From Bettongia penicillata ogilbyi (taxonomy: Eukaryota; Chordata; Mammalia; Diprotodontia; Potoroidae): a DNA stretch of 64,000 nt. A program made the translations under genes and the position numbers. Where the stretch lies: NCBI GenBank assembly GCA_023548195.1, contig JAJHZJ010000013.1, positions 1,497,001 to 1,561,000 on the forward strand, written 5' to 3'. Shown here in pieces: positions 1 through 12,140 of this stretch (position 1 is its first letter; every line of letters starts with the position of its first letter). Under the pieces are notes generated by a model. It was not told the DNA's origin. It saw only the letters and a program-made list of their open reading frames with translations, and searched no databases.

Positions 1-139
1 CTATCCAATAGGCTGTGAGGTTTCCCCTAAGTTTTTAAAACTTACTGAGTATCAGTACACACAGCTGACCACCTGTTTTTTGGTTTGATAAATGACTGGT
101 CCACCTCTTCTTTCATTCATACAACTCTTGGATGGCATC

Positions 140-350
140 TCTTACATCAGAGGCTCTTAATCATTTTTGTTTTTGTCATGGACCACTTTGGAAGCCTGTT
201 GACGTTAAGGTACCCTTTCTCTGAATGTTTTCTGCCTACATTCATAACTGAGAGATGCTAAATTTCACTTAAAAGTTAGTGAAAATAAAATGACTTTTCC
301 CCATTAAAGTTCACAGACCACCTGGGAAGTGCCCTGTTTAAGAAGCCCTC
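140..350. repeat. Old dispersed repeat, family A
   Basis: Text such as 'catggaccactttggaagcctg' and 'ttcacagaccacctgg' recurs in degraded form at 38160-38300 and 49245-49500 ('ggcagactggtacaatt', 'cccctttatgattctgataaagcc'). All three copies end in wording like 'aggttaaaaactcctgtg'. I do not recognise the family securely. Confidence 0.55.
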
Positions 351-844
351 TTTTATACTATTTATTGTGTGCAAGTCATTGCTGGTATTATGTTGCAGCT
401 TATTTAGATCTACCACGCATCTCTTAATTGTCCTTTTGATGACCATTAAAATGATTTTTCTGAAACTGATGTTCTAAGATTTCACTATATATCCTCTCTG
501 GAAGAGTACTGGTATTAAAAAGATGTTTATTTCTCAGAGAAAAACTTGAATATGTTGAATATGTTGGATACTTTCCCAAATGTAATCTACTATAATCTCT
601 TTTTCCTAGTCAATTCTGAGCCTAGCTCACTGTGCATTTGCAATGTTTGTCCCAGATATAAAAGTATCAATGGGCCAATATCATGTCATAATCTAGACAA
701 AAAACTATTTCATCCAGTTAAAATTTTCAAATGTTAATGGCTAGGGAAAGCTCTTAAATGGTTATAAACTTCATTTAGGTGGCTTTGTAAAGTCCTTGAA
801 TATGATATAATCAGCACAATGTCATTTATAGTAACTACTAGCTT

Positions 845-1075
845 TTACAGGGCTTGCAAAGCACCTTCACAAATATCTCATTCGATCCTCACAACAACCA
901 CTGAAGGTAGATGCTATTATTATTAATTACCCCATTTTACAGATGGGAAAACTGAAGCAAACCAATTAAGTGACTTACTCAAGTCACATGACTATTAAGT
1001 GTCTGAGGCTAAATTTGAACTCATTTTTTCCTGACCCCAGATCTAGCACTTTATTTACTGTATCACCTAGAAGCC
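845..1075 (-). repeat. MIR/CORE-SINE, antisense
   Basis: Shows the antisense MIR sequence order: gcaaagcacyttcacaaat, tcctcacaacaacc, ccccattttacagatggg-aaactga, aagtgacttactcaagtcacatgactattaagtgtctgaggc, then ctgaccccagatctagcact. Diverged. Confidence 0.85.
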
Positions 1076-1265
1076 TCTATACTCTTTGTAAGACTCTCTT
1101 GCTGTCTTCATTCTTTACAGGTAATTGATCATTTTGGTTCTACACTAGATACCCCTCTGTCAATTACAAATATGTCTGGAGAATGTTTCACTGTTTATGC
1201 TTTGCTTAATATTATTAATCAGAAACTACTGAATAGTCAGTCAATAAGCATTCATTTAATTATTT

Positions 1266-1552
1266 GTAAGACTGGGTCAACCTACCTAGGCTGGAATGTA
1301 CAATAGCCACTCATAGGCTCAAACTCACTACAGAACATCATGGAAGTTATAATCCACTCTATTTCTAACCGAGGCTAATTCATCTCTCCTTAGGCAGCTT
1401 GGTGGCCTCCTCCTCCTCCTGGGAGTTAAACACACTGGTGCCAGACTTGGTGCAGACACCTGATCAGTTTAAGCCCTACTGCAGCTCAGAACTCAGTTCA
1501 ATAGCATCAACCTCTCCTGTAGAAGGGATTGCAGATATAAACCCCCAAGTCT
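1266..1552 (-). pseudogene. 7SL (SRP) RNA retrocopy, near full length
   Basis: Read on the minus strand this matches SRP 7SL RNA from end to end. On the plus strand the order is the 3' Alu arm ('aggctggaatgtacaatagccactcataggc'), the S domain ('ctccttaggcagcttggtggcctcc', 'gccagacttggtgcagacacctgatcag'), then 'cagctcagaactc' and the 5' Alu domain ('agggattgcagat'). It keeps the central S domain that Alu elements lack. Many substitutions make function unlikely. The 3' side (left) is AT-rich without a clear poly-A. Confidence 0.85.
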
Positions 1553-1654
1553 GACTCTAGCTGGTTTACAAGCATTTACTAAGCATTATTATTTTTTATT
1601 ATTATTAGCATTAATTAATATTAGTATGCCAAGCACTATGCACAAAACTGTAAA

Positions 1655-1760
1655 TTGGGTAATAATAATAGCACCTTCCTTCAGTGGTTGTTGTGAGGAT
1701 CAAATGAGATATCTGTGAAAGTGATTTGCAAGCTCTATAAATGCTAGTTAATTATTTGTG
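1655..1760 (+). repeat. MIR SINE 3' portion, sense
   Basis: Contains the sense MIR run 'gggtaataataatagcacctt', 'gttgttgtgaggatcaaatgagat', 'ataaatgctagttaattatt'. Confidence 0.75.
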
Positions 1761-1859
1761 GTTGTACATATCAAGGAATTGAGTATGATCTTAATAAACT
1801 AGAGAAGAACTCTTAACTTAGCATTTAACTCTACCAAATTAAAGAGGCTTTCCCTTCCA

Positions 1860-2020
1860 AACAGTGAAATGTCACTCCCTCCCAGACATCTATCTCCACA
1901 CCATGCTGCTGTATATTTCCTGTGTTTTGGCACTTTTTTTTTATTATGTGTTGACTTGTCTTGCTTACCTTGTATCCCCAGGGCTTAGCATGTGCCAGAG
2001 ACATAGTAACTGCCTAATAA
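1860..2020 (+). repeat. L2-type LINE 3' end
   Basis: Ends with the classic L2 tail wording 'ttgtatccccagggcttagcatgtgcc...agtaactgcctaataaatgc'. Confidence 0.7.
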
Positions 2021-2589
2021 ATGCTCTGTCTACATATATACCCACCTAATAAAGAGCAGGATCTTATTTAATTTGTACTTTTTAGTACAAATTAGTACAG
2101 TCTCAATTGTAAGACCATAAAAATGTCTCAATTGTAAGACCCTAAAAATGAGTATATCATTTGCAAAGCTGTTTATTCCTTTTTTATTTTTCAGTGACGT
2201 ATAAATTCAGTTTGATTTTGACACTTGATGCACCTATAACTCAGTTTCAAATACTTTGTATAAATGAGAAATTAGGCAGATGGCTTCACTGACACTTCAT
2301 TGCATCCCTCTTGATCACATTTTCAGTAGTAATAGAAGCCACGATTTTTTAAAAATTTTACTTTTTACTATGAATTAAACACCAAAAAATTGAACATTTC
2401 ACTATTTCAATATGCAAAGAATTAAAAAAGAGGATCATATATAAAACTATGATCTTCTCTTATGTAGTTAATTAAAAATTAATTGTCCTGTTTGATTGCT
2501 TTTTCTGTACTTTCCTCTCTGTAGACTTTTCAATGCTTCTGATGCTTTTTTTCATATCTAGAACTACCCACCAATTCCCCTTGGCCATT

Positions 2590-3250
2590 CATGACTTTTT
2601 AGTATTCAGTATTTTTCTCTTTCAGATCTCTTGAGAATCAATCGCTCAAAACTGTCACCTTCAGCAAAGAACTCTATCATTATATATTGCTTCTCATCTT
2701 CATTTTCTTTACTACTGTTTCCTCTTCATTATGCATATAAATTGGCCACAGAGATGTTAAGAGTTCAAAATGTGATGGCTCTACTGTTGAAGATGAAGGA
2801 AATATTTTGCTGCAGAAAAGTAGAAAGTTCTTTTTTTATTGTCTGCTTGCTGTCATCCCAGTTTAACCTTTTAATGATCTTGGAAGGTGTTTTAGTTGAA
2901 TATTACACCAAGCTTTCTACAAACTTATTTTTGTTTCCACTGATTCCTGCTGTTTTACTAAGTGACACTGTTCACAGTTTTGTCATTATCCATAATGTTA
3001 ACAACAAATAAGTTTATATTCTAAACCAGTCTTCCTTTGCCGTTGGCTACAATGTTTCTCTGCTTGGCAATGAGATTAAAGGTTTGCTGTCAGAAGCAGT
3101 ATTTTTTTTTTTACTCTTTTGACTGCTACTATGAATAATCTACTACTTTAGGTAAGCATTTATGCAAAATGACTGCAACTCATGTTAATAGCTGTTCTTT
3201 AAACATTTTCAGCTTTTCAAAATCGGTAGCTTGTTTGAAGACATCACGTG
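2590..3250 (-). repeat. Probable antisense RTE LINE fragment
   Basis: T-rich segment with wording shared with 55540-55760, for example 'ccaagctttctacaaacttatttttgtttccactgattcc' against 'ccaagctttctataagttattttctcccttgattgg', and 'cataattttccatcat' against 'cattatcc'. The second copy adjoins an antisense RTE endonuclease domain, so this is probably the same family. The 126-codon plus frame here looks non-coding. Confidence 0.45.
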
Positions 3251-3333
3251 AACTGTTTTAATTATATGTCACATCTTCTCAACTTAGCTTTTTTTTCTAA
3301 ATTGGCAATTAATTTGGTATTTTTTGCTTTTCT

Positions 3334-3606
3334 GAGATTGAGTCGCCCTGTCTCACTCAGGTCAGAAGTGCAGTGGCCACTCATAGGACCAATCCCCAAA
3401 CTACTTCACCTATTCTATTTTTTCCAACCTAAACCAGTTCATATTTCCTTATGCAGCCTGGTGGTTGGTCTGTTGCTCCCACGGAAAATATTCCAGTATG
3501 AATACCTGATTGGTTTTAACACTACTGCATCTCAGAACTCTTAATCTACCAATCTCAGCTTCCCTAACATCAAGGATTCTGGGTGTGTATTATCATAGTT
3601 GGGTGA
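3334..3606 (-). pseudogene. 7SL (SRP) RNA retrocopy, second copy
   Basis: Second antisense 7SL match, same order and orientation as the copy 2.1 kb to the left: 'gagattgagtcgccctgtctcactcaggtcag' (3' end), 'gtgcagtggccactcatagga', 'ttatgcagcctggtggttggtc', 'gaatacctgattggttttaacac', 'ctgcatctcagaactc', then the degraded 5' domain. The S domain is present. T-rich sequence just left (3275-3325) may be the remains of the poly-A of the minus-strand insert. Diverged and not expected to work. Confidence 0.85.
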
Positions 3607-4492
3607 TGCAGAAATGGTTCCCTGTGAGAAGATTGTAGGTGAGGTACTAAGAAGGAAAATAAGCACTCAAAAGATCACAAATTAGGCAGTTTTTTACTCA
3701 CAGATATGCAACACTGTGGCTCCTTAGCCCCTCTGTACCAAAGGCAAGCATAGGAGGCATCAGAAAAGGCATACTATGGGATACATACCCCACTCTAGAG
3801 CCCAGAACTCTGGGTCTCTGATGTTATATCTGATTGTTGTTGCTGGACAGATTCGATAAACCTGAGTGGGAAGGGGGCTGGGAAGGGGGCTGTTGGGGCA
3901 GTCAATCAAGCCTAGACTGTGACACAAGGGCATTGTAATTAGGAAAGTTGTTAACACTGTATACTTGGAATAGATGCAGTTTGCTAAAATGATTATGATC
4001 AGGAGAGCCTTGCATTCATTCCCTAAATGAAGTTGACCAAACCAATTATTAGGTGCAAAGGAATTTCCCAGGGCATAAGCATGTCAATTATATGACATAA
4101 ACATGACATTACTTCTGTCAGCTAGGGCTTGGAAGTAGGCTAATTCTCACAATCTCTTATCACTAACCAGTAGTTTCCTAACTATTAATAAAAACATAGT
4201 TAATTTCAGTGATTGTGGAGATATTCAATGCGTTCTACATCCAATGTCTGCCAACTTAGTTCCTAAACATATAATTCATGATATAATGTCCTCAAGGTTT
4301 CTGTGTAGTATGTGTTTAGTCTCTTATTTTTTAGTCTTTAGCCATACTTTTCAACATACTTTTTCACCATTCTTTGCTCTGTTTACTGTGTATCAGATTA
4401 TATACTGATTTAATCTGGAGGGTCTTAACTAGCTCTGTATATAATTTCTTTACCTTCCCATTCTCTGCAACAGGTTGTAATGAAGATAATGA

Positions 4493-4805
4493 TAGCTAGT
4501 ATTTATTTAGCTCTATAAACTTTTCAAATTGCTTACATATTGCATTCAATCCAATCCTCAACAACTCTGTAAGATTTTATGCTATTATACTAATTTTACA
4601 GATGAGGAAACTGAGGCTTGAAAGAGAGTTTAAGTGATTTGCCCAGGGTCAAACAACTAGTAAGTGTCTGAGGCTAGACAGGATGAGCTCAGGTCTTCCT
4701 CATTCCAAATCACTTTCCAAGTACAGGAAAGTACTCTTATCTACTACACCATCAAGATCAGAGATCTAGAGAAAGAAGAGATCTTGGAGGGCTATATAGT
4801 CCAAG

Positions 4806-4841
<36 letters not shown>

Positions 4842-4960
4842 ATTTTACAGATGAGTGAAGAAAACCAAGGAAGCTTACTTGCCTAAGGTCACTAAGGGAA
4901 TAAGCATCAGAGGTCGATCATGTCCTCTGATTCCAAAGCCAATGTTCACTCCAATGTACC
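4493..4960 (-). repeat. Two antisense SINE segments around a poly-T tract
   Basis: 4493-4755 is an antisense MIR ('gatgaggaaactgaggcttgaaag', 'gtaagtgtctgaggctaga'). 4756-4960 follows a different old repeat ('agagatcttggagggctatatagtcc', 'acagatgagtgaagaaaaccaagg') also seen at 48235-48330 and 56868-56930. Confidence 0.7.
4808..4837. repeat. Poly-T homopolymer, 30 bp
   Basis: Uninterrupted run of 30 T inside the repeat at 4756-4960; probably a polymorphic homopolymer. Confidence 0.95.
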
Positions 4961-5739
4961 ATGCAGCTCCTGTATACTGACCTATATGATTAAATTTCTT
5001 CAGGATGGTCTATGATGTTCTGCATGAACACTGCAAAGCAAGATATCCGTCTCCTGTAAAATGATGCTCCTTACTATCTTTCAATGAACAAAGAAAATAA
5101 TTCCACCAACTTGAACGATCTCTTAAAATTAAAACTGTGTTCCATTTTAACCATTTACTTTTTAATTAAAATACTGCATTTATCTCACATGTATATTTTG
5201 TTTCCCCACCATCTCCATTTGTCTGATCATCACCACTACTACTATACCCTTTATCAAAGCATTCCATATATACTTAAATGAAGCAAAGGGTGGAGTTCCT
5301 TCTTTGAAAACTAAAAAGCATTTTTGACATTACATTCTTGGCAGTATAATCTAGCTGACACTTATAGGATGTGGTAGAGAAAGTTTTCACTCTGCATTAT
5401 AAAAAGGATTGCCAGATATCTGTAATATTTCTTATTATGAAAATAAGACAAGAGAATCTTTAACTATCATTCATGCTATTTTCTTAAAAAAGATGTCTTT
5501 TACAGCCAAGTATTTTGATCAGCCTGATCAGACATACTGAAGTAATTTTTTAGAGAGGCAATGAATTTGATTTCTTTGTTTTATTTTGGGGACAACTTTT
5601 CTGGGACTGCCTGCATTTGTTTTAATATCCTTTAGAGAACTGAGTCTTTGAAAGTCTTGTTCTTGTTAATATTGGTGTGGATGACCTTCAATCTTTTTAC
5701 ATTCTCATTTGAGTTTTGTGAATTTTTGCTGGAGTTGTT

Positions 5740-5890
5740 GACTGTCCTTTATTGAAGAGGACCAAAGACATCATGAGAGTGATGTCTTGACTTGTGTGTG
5801 AATTAGATTTAGTGAGCCTGAGCTATGCAAAGTGGCAAGACAAAAATCAAGACGTACTACCCTGTATGCAGTGAATGACGATGGCCTTTT
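5740..5890 (-). mobile_element. Antisense compound-SINE tail
   Basis: 'gtcctttattgaagaggaccaaagacatcatgagagtgatgtc...gacttgtgtgtgaattagattt...ggcaagacaaaaatcaagacg' is a diverged minus-strand relative of the SINE tail at 61965-62132. No intact head recognised. Confidence 0.6.
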
Positions 5891-6159
5891 AAAATTAAAG
5901 TCTTTTCCAGGCCTCAGTTTGTATCACCAATGGATTTCTTCATTAAAGGGAATCATATTCCTCCTTCCTCAGACAGTTTTATTTTTATCTGTGAAAACTT
6001 TGTTATTAACTCAAGGAACAGATCACTTGCTAAACATATTTAAGAATATCACACTATCTTCATCTTTTTTGTCTGATCCTGCATTTTCCTCTGACGCTAC
6101 TAGAGTTTGCCCTAAAGGCCCTGACCCACGTTTCAACCAGAAAACTAAGGAGCTAGGCA

Positions 6160-6330
6160 CAGAAGATAGGAACGCTCAAAAACCTGAGCTCAAATTCTGT
6201 CTCAGACACTTCTTATCTATGAGACCCTGGGCATATCACTTAACTTCTGTCTTGGTTTCCTTGTGTGTAAATAAGGATAATAATAGCACTTTTCAAACCC
6301 TGAAACTCTATGTAAATGCTAGCTATTACT
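6160..6330 (+). repeat. MIR SINE, sense
   Basis: Near-complete sense MIR order: 'cctgagctcaaattctgtctcagacacttct', 'gagaccctgggcatatcacttaac', 'ataataatagcac', 'tgtaaatgctagctattactatt'. Confidence 0.85.
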
Positions 6331-7052
6331 ATTAAACTATTGGTATAATCTCAAAGTCTAGAAAAACTGTCAAATGTTTAGACATTTTCAAAGATGAAGT
6401 GTTGCTTCAACTGAACCACTTCCAAAGTTCAATGCCTCTACTTAAACAACATGAATTTTGTCCTGTATACCAGTCCTGAAATACATGGTTACCTCACTAA
6501 CAACTGGTACTTATTTTTCTCATTATCTATCTTGATTAATTTTTGTTGCCTTTAGTTCACAACTGAAGATGATTTTCTGTGGCTATGGAGACACTGTGTT
6601 CATTTCCATGAAGCTGTCTACTGGGTAGCAATAGGAAAGAGAAGCACAATGGATGAGTTGCTCACTTCCAGCTTCCATGAGGCACTGCTAAGGATGGCAT
6701 CACACCGAGGACCATTGTTCCATTCAACTTAAACTTCTTTCTATCTTTTGGTTTCATTTACAGCAAAAAGGCCAGTATGATTCAACTCACAAAGATCTCA
6801 CGTTTAAAGAACCAAAGGTCAAATTAATATTTATGGATGATTTTAATACTGTGCTTTTTCACACCTTCTACCCCTTTCTGCCAATCACTACTATTTAAGT
6901 GAAACATGGATACACAGTTGACTTTTAGTTCTGCTTTATTTCATGAGTTACAAGGGCCAAAGATTTCATTCCCTAACAGCCATACTACTAGTGATGAACT
7001 TCTCTATGCTTAGAGTCAATGCCACTTGTTGCCAGGACTATATACAAAACTA

Positions 7053-7307
7053 GCCTGGTTTCAGCTCCACAGAACAAGATGGCCCTCCTAGAATAACCTT
7101 ATCACTTGTAAACTCACCACTAGGCTATTAACTCAAGCCTTGATTGATTCCACCTCTCAGCCTCCTCTCTCCTCTGTTTGTAGGGCTGGATGATGGAGTA
7201 CCAAACTCTCCCACAATGCTTCTTTTATAGGGAGTAGAAATTGTATTCTCAGATAGACTCCATTTTGCATCTGCTGTCCTGCCTGGTTTCAACTCCACAG
7301 AACAAGA
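7053..7307. repeat. 27-bp direct repeats flanking ~200 bp
   Basis: 7053-7079 and 7281-7307 match in 26 of 27 bases (gcctggtttcRactccacag...). The interior has a TTTTATAGGGAG box near 7223 and 'agatagactccattttgcatctg'. It could be an LTR-like fragment or a local duplication; not resolved. Confidence 0.6.
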
Positions 7308-7374
7308 CAATCCTATGTCCTGTTCCTATCTCATCCAACACACCTCTGCTTTCCTGATTTCTTTTGTATATTAT

Positions 7375-7490
7375 GTCTCCCTTTACACTATAAGCTCACT
7401 GAGGTCTGGGATTGTCTTGCTTTTTATTAATCTTATCCCCAGTGCTCAGCACATCATAGGCACTTAGTGAATGTTTATTGTATTGGATGA
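7375..7490 (+). repeat. L2 LINE 3' end
   Basis: 'ataagctcactgaggtctgggattgtcttgc', 'ttatccccagtgctcagcacatcataggcacttagtgaatgttt' is L2 3'-terminal sequence. Confidence 0.8.
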
Positions 7491-7783
7491 AGCTTTCTTT
7501 AGATATTAGAACCCAAATAGAATTTTTGTTATACTGGCATAGCCATTAAAAACCTACTATGTTATAATGAAGCATCAGAGTTGAACTTTAATGAAAGATA
7601 TTTATAATATATCACAATATTAATATGTGGCATATCATGATATTTAAATAAATTATTGCATTATATTACTAATAAATGTGAAAGAGTATATCTAATAATG
7701 AAAGGATAACGGACAAGAAAAATAAAAGGAACAACATGAAGCAAGCTAATAAAAAGAACTAGGGAACTACATTTTACAAGTTA

Positions 7784-8715
<932 letters not shown>

Positions 8716-9299
8716 TTAAACACAGTATTTTCCTACACAATTACATAAACACCAGTTTAAAAACAGATGTTATATCCATTTATCACTGACCCTCTTTCAC
8801 TTCTCCCATTAATAATGTTTATCTTCAACTAGTGACTCAATTGAATTAAAAAAGATATTAGATAATAAATAAAAAAGTTGTGAATCTCTACTCCGTTGAT
8901 TTATAGTATGTCTGTAAGACTGGATTGAATTGTCACTTTTTAAGAGCCACAGAAAGTCATTTTAAAATCTGGATTATTGATTCATCAACAAATGTTTATT
9001 GAGTACCTACTACGTACTGAACATCGTACTCCATTCAAGCTATGCTGGGGGCACTCTGGCTTTCTCTTACTCTTAGTAACACTGGACTCTTGCCCCTTGT
9101 ATCCTGGGTATCTAGCACAAAACCAGGCCACACTACTTTCCAGCCATCCCTAAGTCATGCCACCCGCACTCTGGCCCAATGGAGTTTTTACCCCTAAGAT
9201 ATGCTCAGAACCAGGCTACCATGGCCATCTTCCTGCAATCTCCAAACCAGGCCTGAGTGTCCCTCAACCCATATCCCACCCCATTCAAATCTAGCTTCC

Positions 9300-9430
9300 T
9301 TATGTGTTGTATTTATCTGTTAGAATATTAAGTTCCTAGATAGCAAGGACTGTCTTGCTTTTGTATTTGCATCCTCAGTCCTTATCACATAGTAAACACT
9401 TAAATGTTTTTCATTCATTCATTCATTCAG
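9300..9430 (+). repeat. L2 LINE 3' end with (ATTC)n tail
   Basis: 'gttcctagatagcaaggactgtcttgc', 'catcctcagtccttatcacatagtaaacactt' followed by (cattcatt)n, typical of L2 tails. Confidence 0.8.
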
Positions 9431-10274
9431 AATCTACGAGGATAAAAAAGTAACACATGGTCCCAGCTTTTAAGAAAGAGTTCTTAAGTAAAGTTCAGGG
9501 AACCCTTAAGAGTTCCCAAGACTCTTTTAGAAGGCTCATGAAGGTCCAAACCTACTTTCATAATAATACTAAGACGTTTTCATTCCTAATATGGCAAATA
9601 TTTCTGGATAAAAGCCACATAAACTGGAATTCTTCAGTAATTTTTAAGAGTATAAAAAGATTCTGATATTAAAAAGCTTAATAATTGCTGCTCTAAGGAA
9701 ACTGAGTCTAAATGACTAAGACAGTATGTAACAGAACTAAAATCAAATCATCCTTCAACTCCAAGTAGGCTGCTCTTTTTGCTACATCAAGTTATTCCTC
9801 ATAGACATTTTGCAAAAACTAAACAATATACATAAGTAACTGATAATCTAATAAGGGAGACAATGCATATGATGCATAATCCATAAAACAGAAATAATAA
9901 TACTTTATCTACCTTACAGGAAGTGTTATGAATATCAAATGAAGCAATATATACATATACATATATATACTTGCTTTGAAAATTACAAAGAACTATAAAA
10001 CTGTTATCATTACTATCCTTTCTTCTAATTTTTAAATGCATTTATATTAACCCAATAATAATGAAGTTAATAATAATCTCCTCCTAAAATGTATAGCTAA
10101 ATGTCAACCAAAAACAGGGATGGGAGGTGTAGCAGAGGGGATATTTTTATTTAAAATATGGGAGATAAAAATTTAACAGAATTTTTTTTCTTTAAACTAT
10201 AACTGCAAATTTTCTAGTATATAATATTCTATTTTTAGTATTTAGTATTTATTTAGTACTCTTTGTTGGTGACC

Positions 10275-10364
10275 TTACCTTAGTATCCGCATTCTGATTA
10301 GTTACAGTTATATAGTATCTTACCTTAGTATCCGCATTCTGATTAGTTACAGTTATATAGTATC
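10275..10364. repeat. Perfect 45-bp tandem duplication
   Basis: 10275-10319 and 10320-10364 are identical over 45 bases ('ttaccttagtatccgcattc...tatagtatc'), directly abutting. Confidence 0.95.
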
Positions 10365-11189
10365 AAAAGTACAGATGGTATGTATGGGATATTAAGCTGA
10401 ATTTACTCGACTCAGGATAAATATTAGAAATTTATCTGTTTTTTAGACAACCAAGTCCATGATATTATTTCTGTTATCTGTGTTATAAAAATTTAACATA
10501 AAAAATCTGAATAAATGCTTAGTTACTTGGTTTTCCAGTTCATTTACATTTTACTGTATCACACATTTAAATTTTATTGTATCGCACATACATATTGCAC
10601 ATAATTATGCAATTATTTGAAAAAGCAAAATCTAAATATTATTCCTAATGTGAATTTAGTTAAATTAATCACATAGCCTTTAAGTATAGAATTTATTTCC
10701 TTTGTTTATCTAACATTGCTGACTTTTAGAATAAGGTAAAATACCCATTCATTTTTATAGTTTTTTTATCTAGTCAAGTGAATATGATGTATTGGAAGGG
10801 GAAAAAAAACCTTTCCCCTAAAATGCTAAGTTTTCTCAAATATGGAATTTTAGATTATCATGACTAATTAAAATCACCTGTCAACATAAATGTGGTTGTA
10901 CAATATTTCTACAAATATGTTAAATAAATTTTCGGTCTTAAAATAATTTAGCTAATTGCTAAACTTGCAATGGTTTTATCTTATCTCTTTGTCAATGCTC
11001 TTCAATCCACCCATCCTCTTAGCTATATCTAACCATAATATTTATCACTCAGAAAATGTATAACAAAAAATATAAACGTCTCAAATCAAATATTCTATCT
11101 CTCAAAATAAATTTTTATTAAAATGGAACAAAAAGGGCACACAAAGTCATTCTTTTCCAAGGAGTTCCTGGTCATAATAATAAACTTCA

Positions 11190-11400
11190 CTCATATATTA
11201 CTTTAAGGCTTGCAAAGCAATTTTATGTCTATTCTCTCATTCAAGCCTTAGCACAACACTAAAAGCTAGGTGTTTTCAGTATTATCTTCATTTTACTGTT
11301 TGAAGAAACAGGTAATCTCAGCAAGGTTAAATGAACTGTTTCCAGACAGGATAGTAAGTACATAAAGCAGGACTCAAAATTAGGCCTTTCTGATTCCAAA
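11190..11400 (-). repeat. MIR SINE, antisense
   Basis: 'aaggcttgcaaagcaattttatgt', 'cattttactgtttgaagaaacagg', 'aaattaggcctttctgattccaaattcagtactgcc': a diverged antisense MIR. Confidence 0.75.
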
Positions 11401-11719
11401 TTCAGTACTGCCTTCACAAACATAAGCCTTTCTGAAGCTTATTCTGTTGCTATGCACAGCTCCATTCTGTCTACCAAACCCCTTTATCTTTCTTCTGAAT
11501 ACTACCCCTCCACACTTCACTATGTTTCTAAGAGGCAATTCTGAACATCCAGTCAAAACTGAAGTTTTTTCATTGACACCATCTTTCATACCTACTCAGT
11601 GATCAAGCATTTTCTATAGTACCTCTAAGCATTCCTACTTCTCTACGCTATTCCCACTTCCACTACCCTAACGCAAACACTCATTACCACCCATATAAGC
11701 TATTTTAATAGTCCCAAAA

Positions 11720-12140
11720 AGGATTTCTGCCTCCACTCTACCTCCAACTCATCCTTCACACTACTGTCACCTTCACTTTCCTTATGCAATATTCTAATCA
11801 AGTCACTACTCTGCTTAAATATCTTCAGAGACTGCCTCATCACCTAAGAAGTAAAGCTCAAACTCCTGTACTTAGCATTCCAGGGCCTTATGACCTGAAG
11901 CTAATCAATATTTCCCGACTTATTTCATATTGATACTCTTTTCCACGAGGTATGCTTCTGATAAACCAGTCTATCTTCTATACCCTGAAAACACCTTAAA
12001 TTTGCTTGTCTCCATCTCTTTAATCACATTATACCCTCTGCCAGGAAAGGCATTCCCCATTCTGTGTCTGCCAAATTTCTATCTATCCTTTAAAACACAA
12101 TTCAAATGTCACTTCCTCCATGTTCTCCTCCATGTGAAAT
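11720..12140 (+). repeat. L2/CR1-type LINE fragment
   Basis: Pyrimidine-rich LINE 3' region: 'aatcaagtcactactctgcttaaatatcttcagagac', 'agtaaagctcaaactcctgtacttagcattccagggcctta', 'tctgccaggaaaggcattcccc', 'aattcaaatgtcacttcctcc'. Family assignment (L2 versus L3/CR1) is uncertain. Confidence 0.65.

Noticed and set aside
2631..3011. 126-codon hydrophobic frame, membrane-protein-like
   Set aside because: T-rich sequence gives Leu/Phe by composition, and the segment resembles antisense RTE sequence at 55540-55760.
5832..6335. 167-codon plus-strand frame
   Set aside because: Composed of a SINE tail and a MIR; no domain, no neighbours and no splice context.
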